Assembly: GCF_918797505.1 (NCBI RefSeq)
Contig: NC_092801.1
Span: 13,764,001 to 13,828,000, forward strand
Direction of reading: 5' to 3'
Length of the DNA stretch: 64,000 nucleotides
DNA from: Bemisia tabaci
Lineage: Eukaryota; Arthropoda; Insecta; Hemiptera; Aleyrodidae
A program made the translations under genes and the position numbers. Under the pieces are notes generated by a model. The model searched no databases. It saw only the letters and a program-made list of their open reading frames with translations, and was not told where the DNA came from. Positions 29,812 through 41,799 of the stretch are shown piece by piece (the first letter of the stretch is position 1; each line of letters starts with the position of its first letter).

Positions 29812-30024
29812 TACACTGAAAGAAAAACTCCAGCCATGGAAGCCGTACTTACGGGCTATCCGGCTATATAGACATACCGTCCGCGTTCCGGGCTCAGAGG
29901 CCGAAAGTTCCGGGCGTAGCATCCGGAGCAATCGAAGCTACGGCTCGAGCACCCGGAACTTTCGGCCTCTGAGCCCGGAACGGACGGCATGTCTATATAG
30001 CCCGTAACTTTTATTTTCAGTGTA
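29812..30024. repeat. Foldback MITE family G, copy 2
   Basis: Ends TACACTGAAAGAAAAACTCC and TTATTTTCAGTGTA. Inner CCGTTCCGGGCTCAGAGGCC GAAAGTTCCGGG pairs with its complement. Best preserved of the three copies. Confidence 0.8.
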
Positions 30025-30220
30025 CCCGGAGTATCTTGGCATTTCTAAACTGAAAATTTTACCGATTTTTTTCTGACCTCATGCAAAAATCAGGAAAATT
30101 CTGGATGAAAATTGCACGGATACATTCTTGTAAAACGTTAACTTTTTTGAGTCAATTTTGCAACCTTGGAATGGAGTTACGTTATTTCGTCCAAGAGACG
30201 AAGATTTGTGACGCACTCCG

Positions 30221-30479
30221 CTGTTTTGTGTTAGAGGAGAAACGACGTATAAACATTCGAGTGTTGCCAAATTTACTTTGATAAAGTAGGTATCTATTTT
30301 TGAGAGAAGTTATGAATATATTCCATTGGAATTCTCGGATACCTCAGATTAAATTGCGTTCAAAACTGACGGGAAAATAAAAGGGAAATTATTCTCAGTC
30401 AATCAGAAAATTTATATTTTATGAATGGAAATTTGGCAACGTTCGGAGGCTCATGAGACGTTCTTCCCTAGCTCAGCAG
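30221..30479. repeat. MITE family A, copy 12 (diverged)
   Basis: CTGTTTTGTGTTAGAGGAGA AACGACGTATAAACATTCG at the left, GACGTTCTTCCCTAGCTCAG CAG at the right. Confidence 0.7.
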
Positions 30480-30869
30480 TGACTATCAGGGCAAGAACAT
30501 ATCGATCGTGAAAACAGATAACGTCAAGAGTCGAAATTTCGTTCGAAGGATAGAGGCAAAAAAATAAAATTACAAATTCGATGGGAAGAACGGGGCAGAC
30601 CTAAAGTTAATTGAATTTAAATTACAGCTAATCCGAAACAGTTCATTTTTTCCCCACTAAACTCTTTCGATATGACCCTGCAATTTAGGCGTTGGGTGCA
30701 AAAAGGGCATATCTTGGTTGGAGTGTTTCAGAATCCCCACTGCTAATTTATATTTTAGAGAGGAAACCCTCGGATGAATTTTCTGAAATTTTTGGTTTTC
30801 AGCATTGTAAAATTGTAAAGAAAATTCAGTAAAAGTTTCAGCGAATTCCACACATTTGCTTTAATTATG

Positions 30870-31012
30870 ATGGGACTACATTTTGCAATTTAGAACTATA
30901 AATTCTAGCCCGGTTTAAAAACAACGTATGTGCCATTAGTTTCCCTATGCACATAAGTGTTTTTCTAGAAGAGCCAGAATTTATAGGTCCAAATTGCAAA
31001 ATGCAGTCCAAT
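30870..31012. repeat. MITE family J, copy 7
   Basis: ATGGGACTACATTTTGCAAT to ATTGCAAAATGCAGTCCAAT. Its core is almost identical to copy 1 (10466-10608) over long stretches, so these two are close relatives. Confidence 0.85.
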
Positions 31013-31570
31013 GGACGACACTTCAGCAAAGATTTTGAGACACCGTAATCAAGAAATGCCCTTTTTGCACCCAGTGTTTCAATTTTTATGGGTCACAATA
31101 CAGAAAATTTGGTCCTTATTCACAACGGAAAAGAGAGACAACCTCTGGAAGTAAGCATCAATTATTTTTGTATGGTAAATAAATCAGGTTTACCGTCAAT
31201 CGAAGAGAAGAAATTCAAAACTTGGCAAGAGCCATGAGATGTTTGCCATGATTTTTCATGACACTCCCCTCTGTTAAAGGACCCACATCATAGTAAGAAA
31301 GCTTGGGAGTGAAATCAGCACGGACACGTTCGTCGCTGTTAGAGAATCCACATTGTCAGGAATATGCTGCTCCACAGCTTATTCTCCCCCAAAATATAAA
31401 ATAGTCGATTGATGTAAATGAAGAGCTCTTAGAGTGAAGTTCACTCCGTGAAGATTCCACCTCGTATTCTTCTCACTCCGGTTCTATGGGACCTGTGTAG
31501 ACCCTGGAGAGAAGTGCTTTGCAGATCTCACATCGAAATATTAAAGGGTGGAAATGCCCTCGCTTCCATT

Positions 31571-31724
31571 GGCGAATCCAGAAAATTGGCATTATCGTTT
31601 TTTCTCCATTTAAACCTACGGAAATGTATCGATTCTTGGAGGGGCCTGGTGCTCTGACCAGAATCGGTCATTGATATAAGTTTAAATGGAAGAAATCAGG
31701 CATTGCCAAATTGCTGGATCCGCT
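31571..31724. repeat. Small foldback family Y, copy 1
   Basis: GGCGAATCCAGAAAATTGGC at the left and GCCAAATTGCTGGATCCGC at the right. Inner CCATTTAAACCTA pairs with AGTTTAAATGG. Copy 2 at 36292-36445, partial copy near 49513. Confidence 0.65.
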
Positions 31725-32532
31725 TTTGCTCGCTTCTTGGACTTATTACCGGCAAATGTTGCTCTAATTTTCATGACGAGATTCGTTATTCTCAGGCCAC
31801 TGAACTTCTGTTATAATTGAACCGATTATTTTCCAAATCACTTATGCGCCAATCTCTATTTTGGTGGTAGAGGAGCTCTTTTTTCTTCATTTTGTCTGGT
31901 ATAATCAATCATATCTGATTCCGAAATAGCCCTTTAAAAGAACATACATTTATTGGAATTCTAAGATTGTCAACGAAGTGAATAAAACGGTCCTTTCTGT
32001 TTTTCGCATTTGCAAAATAATCGGCTTAATTGATAGAGTCATGTAATCTTAGCGCACTCTGATGGCGCTTTTTAGGTTTTGAATTTTTAGTCCCGCGACT
32101 AGTAGTGGAAATCAGAAAAATCCCAGGGGTTTTATTTAAAAAAAAAAAAAAAAAAACTGATCAATAAACCCATCCTCACGAACACATGGTCTATTGACAC
32201 ACCTGCCAATCGTTCATCCAGCTTGTTGTTGAGTACAAAAATAGGAGGAAAATCGTCTCAACATCTGACATTACTATTGGAATGATGCAAATGAAGAGAA
32301 ACTGCGTGTTATTTCAGTCGCGCAGTTGAGACGAGATTACATCGGATTAAGAGCCAAATTCATTCGTTTACTTTGTAAAGGCAACTGTCATGGCGTTTAC
32401 TGAGGTTTAGTAATTTTTACTTACCTTGTTTTCTCACTGAACTTTTAAACCGTAGACTCTGCAGACTTGCGATTTTTAGTTCGTGCGCGCTTGACAAATG
32501 GTGAAAAAAAATCGAGTATGACTAGTATGTTA
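31725..32532. other. Intron 1 stretch without recognised element
   Basis: Contains an A tract (about 32137-32156). Otherwise unique-looking sequence with no gene signal. Confidence 0.35.
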
Positions 32533-32744
32533 CTGCGCTAAGGAATAACGCCGTATGAGCCTTCAAACGTTGCCATATTTCCTTCGACAAGAAATCAATT
32601 TGTTTAGGAAATTGTGAATATTCCTCATTACATTTTTCTGACAATCTATCTTTGTACGCATGACTTTCCATAAAAATGAATATTTTATCCGAGGAAATCA
32701 GGCAACTCTTAAATGTTCATACAGCGTGTTTCCTCAGCACGGCT
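32533..32744. repeat. MITE family A, copy 13 (diverged)
   Basis: CTGCGCTAAGGAATAACGCC GTATGAGCC at the left, CATACAGCGTGTTTCCTCAG CACGG at the right. About 212 bp, slightly shortened. Confidence 0.7.
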
Positions 32745-34473
32745 CTATTTAGCAGTATGTTTCGTTTTATTCCGTCGAACGATTGAGATATTAAGAAAAA
32801 AAAAAAAAGAAAAAAAAAAAAAAAGTATCGAAAATCCTCAACGTTTCACACGTTAACTGCAGTCAGGAAGAATCCTAAAACCCGGTAAAAGTCAGGGAAT
32901 TGCGCCGACGAGAGTAGCGAATTTTCACCAAAAAAAAAAAGAGAAAGGGGGGGGGGAGACTCACAAGCGAATCCATCACGCTGAATTCGGGAGCTGAATA
33001 TGGAAGTCAACAGTCATCGCTCAACAGCTGAAATTTCGCAAATTCGAGTTATTTTCATCCAGGTGTTTATCAAATCTATCCGAATAGTTCTGACAAATCC
33101 GACACTATCCGATTGTCGTTGAAAATCGTTGCTGAATTTTGCATGTGTCGCGCAAAATTCAGGCATCGGGCCGACAACTCCCACATTCAGCGTGTGATTG
33201 CGGCATTAGTTGGATTTGGTTCGGATATGCAAATTAACTAACTTCCCGACAAAGCAAAGAGTATCACCGGGATATGAAGGCGCTTCACGCCGAGGTCATG
33301 TTTTTTAAGTTCTTTGTCGTAGAAACTTTCACAATGTCGGTGAGAATTATTGCAGTTCAATGAGCTAATACGCCCGCCACTTGAAAATTGCCTGCGATGT
33401 ACACAAAGTGCACCAAAGGTCTCCCACCCTTTTCCCTTTCGAAAGGTCTTATGAAATTTTAACAATGTTCATAGCTTAAAGGAAGCTATTTGTTTCGAAA
33501 GTCAAAATTTTTAGGCCTCTTTCAGGGGCGCACAAGTTCGAAATGGCGCCCATATAAGGCTGTAAGTCACAATACTTCGACAGCTCAAAAAAGGTTAAAT
33601 TAAGACTGCTTGTGAACCGGGAAACTTCCGACTTTCCGACTTTTGGCACACCCTGTATGAAGAGTTAACATGGGAAAATCAGTGATATTGAAACATGGCA
33701 ACTGGAAATAATTGTTTGTTTAGCAGGCCGTTTGCCGGAGGGCGTCGGTAGATGTCACAACAGGTTGTTGAAACGAATAATCCCATTGTTTTATGGGAGT
33801 CTTGTCGCCTTCTAATTGATTTATGAGGCTTAATATTCTGTGACCGCACCGAAATTTGAATCAAAACCAGTTAAATGACTGTACTCTGCCGAACAGATCT
33901 GCGTGATTGGAGCTGATTTTATTCAAGCGCCTCAAAAATGGAGCAAGATTAGTCATTTTGTCAATCCTCGACCGCCTTGCTGCCAAATCTTACAATAATC
34001 AACAAGAAAAAAACACTAAAAATGTGTCCCGAACTTAAATCAGGATTTAATCCCGATTTCATCAGGATTTCAGGAAAAATCCGTCGTAAAATCAGGATTT
34101 GAGAAAAGTCGGCCGTCCGATCGGATTTTTTATGCTTTCGCATACGCTTATGCAGAAATTTTGATTTTTCTCCGCAAAAACAGGATTTTGAAAAATTATG
34201 GAATCCAGATTTAGCAGTCAAAAATCAGGATTTCATAGGGATTTCCCAAATGAAAAAAAACAAGTTTGTTTTAACAGGGTGGTGAAATGGGTCCACAATA
34301 TTTTGTGGGATGAACAAGGCCAAAAGATTAAAAAATTTGAGCCCTTTTGAGCACCGAGTATAATTATTTTTATAACGAGTATTCCAATGCATCTGCCTCA
34401 GTTTTGCTTTAACACTATAAACTTATACACTTAACACTTATAACTAGAGCTTGAATTTTTAACTCTGATTAAA
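32745..34473. other. Intron 1 stretch, simple repeats only
   Basis: A-rich tract near 32793-32824, G tract near 32947-32957, and several ATCAGGATTT words at 34030-34230. No inverted-end element or gene was recognised. Confidence 0.35.
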
Positions 34474-34665
34474 ATTTTTATCGAAACGATCGACAACCCC
34501 GTGAATCGATCGAAAAAACAGTGAGTTGATCGATAAAATTGTGAATCGAACAATTGATCGACAAACCCTTGAATCAGTCGATAAAACCTTGAATCAATCA
34601 ACAAAACCGGTGAATCGATCGACAAACCCTTGAATTAATCGACAAACCCGTTAATCAGTCGAATT
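34474..34665. repeat. Degenerate minisatellite of GAATCGATCGACAAACCC units
   Basis: About eight units of roughly 22-25 bp, each with GTGAATCGATCGA/TGAATCAGTCGA followed by CAAACC or TAAAAC. Spacing is irregular and units diverge, so it is an old tandem array, not a CRISPR. Confidence 0.7.
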
Positions 34666-36291
34666 TAGTCGATTGCTTCACGTCAATCGATACTTTTTTA
34701 TTTTTCGATCGATTCATGTCGATCGGATCCATACCCTCCGTCGAAAGGTAGGATCCCATTTTGGTTTTGGTGGAAAAGGCCCCTTTTTTCCCCGGGCGGT
34801 CACATTTTCACCGAAGCATTTTTATAATATTGTAAAAGAAATGGAAATGGTGAAAAAAATAAATGTTATAAAATAAAATATGCGCTAAAACAACTTCTCT
34901 GCATTGTCACAAAATTTTCTTTTTTTTCCAAGCAGGGTAGTTTTCTGAACAGCTATTCACTCTGCGGTATCGCGTTCCTGCCCCAGTAACTTGAACGCCT
35001 GAGTATGACAATAGGAGCTGCTTTGATGGCAACTAGGATCGCCCATTTCATCGATCCTTATGAGCTTTCAACCGCATAGATTTAGCTGTAAGGGCTCGTG
35101 GGGTGAATACGATCATACTTATTTCATACAAAATGGTTTTTTGAATTTGATAGACTTAATCGTGAAATTACGCAACTCTTGCGAAAATATTACGCATTTT
35201 AGCTGATATCAATCGCTCAACTGTCACTGTTTTCACCACTGTCTTCGATGAAATATGAGTATCAGCAACGTAGCAGGAAAGTAGTGATCAATAGCTAAAA
35301 AAAGCATGTACCTCGCTTTACATCGCTGTCGATTTTTATACCGCTTTTTAGCGCTTTTCGACTAATGTTTTTAAAACTAAAGTTTTACAGGACAAAATAA
35401 TTATATCGGACAAGGGCTTTTTTTCTTTCGCTTTAATTGGAACAATTTTCTTTAAGTTTTCTTTTTGAAACTAGTTTTGGCTTGTCGGTTGGTTCGGATT
35501 TTTTTTCCTTTTTCTTTTTTTTCTTAAACAATAATCGTTACCACAAGCGCAGTTCTGCTATAATCTGCCGTGCGTTAGCGGTCATGGGCAATCTTTTACC
35601 TTGTTTGCAATTTCACCATTTTTTGTTATTTTATTTTTTTCTTTTTTTTTAAAAAATGTTTCCATTTTTTTAAAAATTTCATTTTTTTATTTTTTTAATT
35701 TTATTTTTTTTATTAAATTTACGTTTTATTATTTTTTTAAGTCCCTGCTCGATACTACCTTATCAACGCACTCACATAGATTTCTAGCCGAGAGCATGAA
35801 AAATGAATAAAGCGAATAGCAAAAGCCGTCAAAGTTGCAATTTACCGAGATCAAAATTCCAAACCAGATGAGCTTGTCTAAGTTTATGCTGGATTTCCAG
35901 ATTCCTGAAACGCAAATAGTGCCGCCGATAAAAATAGATCAGTAAGTCTATACGATTGACAGGATTATTAGCCTCACGTGAGAAGGTAATTAGAGCGCCG
36001 CTACCAACACCTTTACGATCGTAATGATGTTTGTGTGAGTGCGAATGCTCAGACATGTCTCAGTCTCACAGAAACGTGTTTCGCATCTCCGTTTAAGACC
36101 AGTTCCAAATTCAGAATACAAAGCGAGTCGACCAGCCATTAATTCTGAGCTTTTGTGTGCGCATCATAAACTGTAGCGTAAATGAGAGACTGCACAGGGT
36201 GTTCATAAGTAATAGACGAATTTCAAATGAATCCTTCAATTAGAAAATATCTTAACTCTGAGAGCAGGGGAAGAATTTTATTTAAGTCCAT
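34666..36291. other. Intron 1 stretch, with T-rich block
   Basis: 35470-35745 is extremely T-rich with many T runs, producing spurious Phe-rich ORFs. The rest looks unique. Confidence 0.4.
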
Positions 36292-36445
36292 CAGCGGATC
36301 CAGCGAATTGGCAACATCGTTTTTGCTCCTCTTAAACCCATGGAAATGTATCGATTCTTGGAGGGGTTTGGTGCTCTGACGAGAATCGATTATTTAATAT
36401 AGGTTTAAATGGAAGTTTGGTTTTGCCAAATTGCTGAATCCGCTT
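36292..36445. repeat. Small foldback family Y, copy 2
   Basis: AGCGGATCCAGCGAATTGGC AA at the left and TTGCCAAATTGCTGAATCCG CT at the right. Shares GGAAATGTATCGATTCTTGG AGGGG with copy 1. Confidence 0.75.
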
Positions 36446-37689
36446 TTGTTGAAGTCGATGGTTTTCAATGGCTTAAAAATGTTTTTGATAAGTACATTCT
36501 GCCAATGGTTTGTGGCAAGATCAATAGTATAGGAATTTTTGCCGTCAAACCTTAAATGCTGCTTACTGTAGCTATGATTTTAGCGGCTCTGGTGCTTGCA
36601 CTAGAGCTGCTATTCCGGACGGTCCCAGCTGGGGAGTATCAATGCAGCATGTTACATTGTAGAGACCGCGCGTTGGTTGATGGGAATCGGCGCCATTTTC
36701 GGCTATGTTCCTTGTCATGACTTTATTTTATTGCATACTGTTTTATTGTTAGTCAATGCTATGTTGTGTATTGTATTTTTGGAATCATGGTGATACAGTC
36801 AACAATTCAAAACTTGTTTGTGCTTTTATCTCGTGATGGAAAAAATGTACTTTACGTTCAAAATTTGAAAATTTGAATTTTAAAGTTTTCGCGGTTAAGG
36901 AAGCTTTAACCACTGGGTTGGAGCTTCCTAGTCATATTACTTGATATCAGCTGATAGCAAACAAAGGTTACCAGGGAAACCGTAAACGTCTAACAACTAT
37001 CGTGGCCATTGGGGCGATTCGACAGTTTGAATCGTTTTCGTTGATTGAATCGACAGTTGTCGGATTGTACATCAATGACAAAATGTGTCTAGGCCCTCAT
37101 TCTTGACTACAACTACTGCCCCCAGAGCCGCTCTCCGACGCCAATGCGTTGGAGCTTCCTGCTTGTTTTTTTTTTCAAACCGTGTAATCAACATTTAAAT
37201 GGATTCCTGTTTGCGATTTTATGACTGAAACATGTAAGTCTTAGAATTACATGAAGAACTAGAAAATTCTCTCTTTACGGTACTTTTTGTTGTACATCTT
37301 GAGATTTTTCACATGAAGCAGCTTCTACGCTTTAAACGCTCGAACGCTGCAGTCGCTGCAGTTATTCAATATCAAAGGATTTAGTTTGAAAAATTCCTTT
37401 CTAAAATCTGTTAATACATCACTTTCTTAAAGAGCCATCAGGGAGATTGCAATTCTGACTTATGAATTTTTTAGAATATTTTTTCTAAAATCCATGTAAA
37501 ACTTTTTACGACGGAATTCGATGAACTTTTGAACACTCTGTACTCACCAGGTGTAAATAAACCATCAGTCAGTATACATATTTGCCTCTGGAATTAATTA
37601 ATAGCGCGAAAAACAACAGGTTTTTTTTGATGCCAAGCTACACAGGGCGAATTATATTATTGTTTCAATATTAACTCCCAGGGGGCTGA
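36446..37689. other. Intron 1 stretch without recognised element
   Basis: No element ends found. TTGGAGCTTCCT occurs at 36916 and 37150. No gene signal. Confidence 0.35.
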
Positions 37690-37946
37690 TTATTGAAATT
37701 TTTAGACAAAACTATAGAAAAAGAGTACAAATAGCACATGGAGCGATCCTATTGGTTGAAACAGGTGAGGGGGAAAGAGATGGACCAATACTGTAGGATC
37801 TCTTGTCGGTTGCCTTTAGTTAGTCTATTACTTACCTCCTTTGCCCATTGCAACCACCCACTTCCACCAATAGGATCACTTCATTTGCCCTAAGTCTTCT
37901 CTGTCTATCGCTTTGTTTATCAGTTTCAATAATCAACCCGCTGGCC
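37690..37946. repeat. Inverted-repeat element family Q
   Basis: GGGCTGATTATTGAAATTTT at the left, TCAGTTTCAATAATCAACCC at the right. CCTATTGGTTGAAACAGG and its partner CCACCAATAGGATCAC lie inside. Element P is inserted at its right edge. Confidence 0.65.
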
Positions 37947-38604
37947 CAGTGGCGTAACGGACTTCCGCTGGGCCCCCCTGCAAAATGTTTTCTAGCCCCC
38001 CCCCCCCATGTCGATAAAATTCCAAAATCATCCCCCCTCCCGCCCCTCTACTTCCCTCACCCCTTCCCGTTTTTTGGCCCGAGAAATTTCAAATCACGGA
38101 CTTGGACTTGGAATGCCTCTCCCCTCACTGTCCCGGATCCCGTACCCGATTAAATGGGGCCCCTGAAGGATCAAGGATCTAAAGGGTGGCGGGGGCCCAA
38201 CCCAGGCCCAAGGATCTACAAAAGGGCCCATGCAGGCCCAAGAATCGAAGGGCCTAGTGGGCCCTTTAGATTCATGGGTCACCCAAAGCCCGAAATACCT
38301 ACGAAAAGTGACAAAATAGAGAAAAATTTTAGTAATCAATGAGTGGACATTGGAAGGCAGGGGCCCTTCAGCAAAAAAAAAGTTAGGAACAGTCCAAAAG
38401 AAGTATGTAAAACCCTGAGCTAACAATAAAAATCAGCGGAAGAAGCCCCATCTCGGTAAGTAAAGGCCCAAAGTTTGAAACCAAAGCTAAGCGTCAAAGA
38501 GACAGAGAAAAACAAAATTTCGGCGGCCGAGGGCCTGGAGGGCCCCCTAGGCGCTTGGGCCCCCCTGCATAGCAGGGTCTGCGGGGGCGCCCGTTACGCC
38601 ACTG
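37947..38604. mobile_element. hAT-like non-autonomous element, 658 bp, TSD CGCTGGCC
   Basis: Exact 8-bp repeats CGCTGGCC at 37939-37946 and 38605-38612. The element starts CAGTGGCGTAACGGACTTCC and ends GCGCCCGTTACGCCACTG. GC-rich ends with GGGCCC words, no transposase. The CAGTGGCGTA start is typical of hAT MITEs. Confidence 0.85.
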
Positions 38605-38994
38605 CGCTGGCCCTCTTAAACTCTCCAGCTTTTACGTACGCGCTTTTAACCATAAAAAATCAGAGATATTATTCGGAGAGAATATACGCATAGTCTTATT
38701 TTTCCTCTGAAGATATATTCTTTAACATTTTTGCTCATTTTTCTGAGCAATAATGGTTTCGGATATGCGTGTCGTTGTCCTGCTATAAAAACGTATGCAA
38801 AGATAAACAATCGAAGCCGCGCTAGGTACATACCAGAGACGCCCTTTCGCGAATAAAACCCCTGAGATGCAGATCTTAACGGCTTTAATTTTTTCCGAGA
38901 GGAGGAAATGGTGCTAAAAATATATGTTCCATGTTATTTACGCATTCATTATTATTATTTTGGTATTGTTTTTATATGCTTGAGCTGAACTGTA

Positions 38995-39514
38995 TCGCCG
39001 CATAAAGGGAAACGCCGTATGAACTCTCAAGTATTGCCAAATTTCTCGCCAATAAGTATTTATTTTTAAGAAAAGTTTGTGAATTTTTTCCTCGAAAGAG
39101 CTTGATAGAAAAACGGCTTTTTCCGCCCCCCGCCTCTGGAATTTCTTCAAACTTCGACGACTTTTCGTCCAAACCGAACCTCGATATTTTTCTTCCTTCG
39201 AGAGATATCGAGGCTCACAGGTTTTGACTTCTCCCCCCTCCCATAATATTTTGGGGGTCTGAAAATTTGGGAATTGAAGCGATCAAGTATGAGTAATCAA
39301 TAAACAAAGTTTGAAGAAATTCTAGAGGGGGGGGGGGGCGAAAAAAGTCGTTCTTGCATCAAGCTCTTTTCATATACACTAAATTACGTTGTGAATAAAA
39401 TTCTCTGAAAATTTTAGAGGATAAAACTCGGAAATTTTAAAGAAAGTCTCCAAGTCACAGGAAGAGATTCGACGACTTCCTATTATTCTTACGACGTTTT
39501 TCCCTAGCACCGCA
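38995..39514. repeat. MITE family A, copy 14, split by element D
   Basis: CGCCGCATAAAGGGAAACGC CGTATGAACT at the left, TTACGACGTTTTTCCCTAGC ACCGCA at the right. Removing 39098-39366 leaves about 250 bp with the family interior CCTCGAAATTTTCA restored exactly. Confidence 0.78.
39098..39366. mobile_element. GAGC-ended element D, inserted without target duplication
   Basis: Starts GAGCTTGATAGAAAAACGGC and ends GCATCAAGCTC. The arms pair for about 65 bp (GGAATTTCTTCAAACTT and its complement). The host reads CTCGAAA before it and TTTTCAT after it. Family A consensus there is CTCGAAATTTTCA, so nothing is duplicated and the cut was between AAA and TTTT. 269 bp, non-coding. Confidence 0.8.
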
Positions 39515-40572
39515 TGACTGTGGTGAAGAGTCGAACCAAACTCGTTATTCACTTTCGCGGTTCTGTGCCGATAGGTCCCAAGAATAACCTATAGTTTCAT
39601 TGCAGAACCAGCGAATCCTCTGTAAATCTGGCATCCTGAAATTCATCTCAAGCCTTTCCGTAATCATTTACGTTCGAAACAAGGTCTTGGTCTGGGCTGG
39701 AATGTTAGCGATTTTAATTGACCGTAATGCCATGTCGATTCTAATATTTTACTGCCATCGCCTAATCTCGCTTCCAAGATAATGTTAAATCCCAGACCTC
39801 CGTTATTCGTCATTGAGCTATTTTTTGTTTGTTTGTTCATAAATAGTGAATGTTAAAGAAATGAATAAATTAATTAAAATTAAATAAAATAATATAGTAA
39901 TTAAATAAAATAAAAAAGAATACTTCTTAGCAGCCTCGGTTTTTGTTTTGTAAAAGGAAAGGTAGTTCCATATGGACGTTGCTATAGCAAATCATCGGTG
40001 GCTGGTACCTGGGTCTGACACCCAGTGGGTCTCTCCAGTACAAAAGAGGATTACGGGGGAAGGTCAGTCAGATCTCCCCTTGAAAATTTTGAGGAGTTGC
40101 CCTCTGTTCGATACATTTTGAAGTTATTTAAACGAATTTATCCGTACACTAACTTGCTAACTTTAGCTTCAACGTCATCAATAATTTATTATCGAAAAAC
40201 ATCTCTTAACATTTTTACAGGAAGTGCCAAAAGAAAGTATCCACCTTGCATATCCTTTGAACGAATTCGAATATCGAAAAATCACAAAACTTGTGTTCAA
40301 TATTTTTTAGGGAGACATCTTCTCCACACGTTTGTATTTTTTGGCTCCGCTGGGTGTTGCGGCGTTTTTCGATTTTCGAATTCCTTCAAAAGATAGTCCG
40401 GGTGTATGCTCTCTTTTAGCACACCCTGTATACCGTACTATGCGAATAAGTGACAAGTTTTTCCACTATTTTCGTTTGTCGAGTGCTTCTGGGGGTGAGG
40501 GAAGATGACAATATTTCAAATTCTAGAGTGTCAAGTGGTGCATTTCTTTTATTTTAATTTTTTAAATTGTTA
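39515..40572. other. Intron 1 stretch without recognised element
   Basis: Several 60-123 codon ORFs with no recognisable content. GCACACCCTGTATACC at 40420 is a lone hAT-like end. AATAA/TTAAAT-rich run at 39850-39920. Confidence 0.35.
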
Positions 40573-40820
40573 ATTGGACCGCGTTTAGCAGAAATAGAAA
40601 TCAAGCAACAGTAATCGCCAGATTTAATCGGGCAATTTAATTTTTTACATGAAAACGGTTGTGCGGATTCTTGTGCAAATTTCAGTGAATTTTCTTCACA
40701 GTGCAAAGCAAATTCCTTAACATTTTCAAAGAAATCCGTACAAACTAAAAATTAAATCGCCCTGTTAAATTTGGCAGTAGATGATGTGGCTCAGTTCCTC
40801 TCTGCTGAACGCGGTCCAAT
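40573..40820. repeat. MITE family K, copy 3
   Basis: ATTGGACCGCGTTTAGCAGA to TCTGCTGAACGCGGTCCAAT, 248 bp, with the shared interior CGGGCAATTTAATTTTTTAC ATG. Confidence 0.85.
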
Positions 40821-41441
40821 TTTAGAACATTGTCATGTAAGGGTTTTGGTCTTGTTTACACAGTATTCTATTTGAGGGGCTTGGAGGTCAAGGCGCATAA
40901 GTATAGTTTTTGAAAAAAATTGAAATATTAATGATTTCAAGTAAAACTATTATTAACGCAAATTTCGTGAAAAATTTGCTCCCAAATTCCAATTTTTAAG
41001 CATCCAAAAGTAGGTTTAAACTTTCTTTCGGCTATAAGGATCCATGTAATTTCGAAACTTCAAAAACGTATTTCTCGAAAAAGCAAAAACTAGAGTACCT
41101 GTATAGCGAGAGTATAGACGGATGTGAAACTCCGAAAATCCATCAGGCCTTCACCGATGCCTCTGCGAATAAAGTTGGGGCCCAGAAATGCAGCCAACCT
41201 ATGAATTTCAATCATCCAGAGCGATTTATTAATACAACTGTTACGAACCATCGTTTATAAAGCACGTATTTGACTTAGTTTTTGCATAAATTTACTCATT
41301 TTTGTGGAAGAACGCTCATTTATGAACTTTCTTAGCCATCTTCGTTAGAATTGGAATCCACAGACTGGCAGTGAAATTTTGTGCGTTAGAAGTTGGTTAG
41401 AAGGGTGGCTGCACTTCTGGGCCCTAAGCCCTCCATGAAAC

Positions 41442-41600
41442 CATAGAGTACATATGTAGAGTCGTAATGTAAATGGGAGAGCTGGCGCCATGTTCTGCTC
41501 GACGAATTCCGAGCCCGGTGTGCGCCGAGTTCGGGTCGCTTTTTCGATACATTTTCGATCCAAAATGGCGGTGTGGAATACGTGGTAATTCCTATCTCCT

Positions 41601-41640
<40 letters not shown>

Positions 41641-41799
41641 CATCGGATATGCGGCCGGGTACCCGTGTATCGCAAACAATCGATTATGTATCGAAAAAGT
41701 GACCCGGCGTCACACAGGAGTCTCGGAATTCGGGACATGGAAAATGCTTAAAAGTGGCGCCAGCTCTCCCACTTACATTACGACTCTATGTACTCTATG
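41442..41799. mobile_element. Element U, copy 1 (TSD CATGAAAC), nested in T
   Basis: CATGAAAC at 41434-41441 and 41800-41807. The element starts CATAGAGTACATATGTAGAG and ends CTCTATGTACTCTATG, with sub-terminal GGGAGAGCTGGCGCCA and its complement. Contains a (TTG)n tract at 41600-41641. An 8-bp duplication fits hAT. The second copy is at 44466-48697, shorter in the triplet tract. Confidence 0.88.
41600..41641. repeat. (TTG)n triplet microsatellite inside element U
   Basis: About 13-14 TTG units. In the inverted copy of U at 48523-48537 only about five remain, so the tract has changed length since the copies separated. Confidence 0.9.

Noticed and set aside
34474..34665. CRISPR-like spaced repeats
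   Set aside because: Units are irregular and diverged, there are no unique spacers of constant length, and the locus is inside an insect gene.
35437..35810. Phe-rich ORFs resembling membrane proteins
   Set aside because: They are translations of a T-rich tract (35470-35745) without any protein-like pattern.
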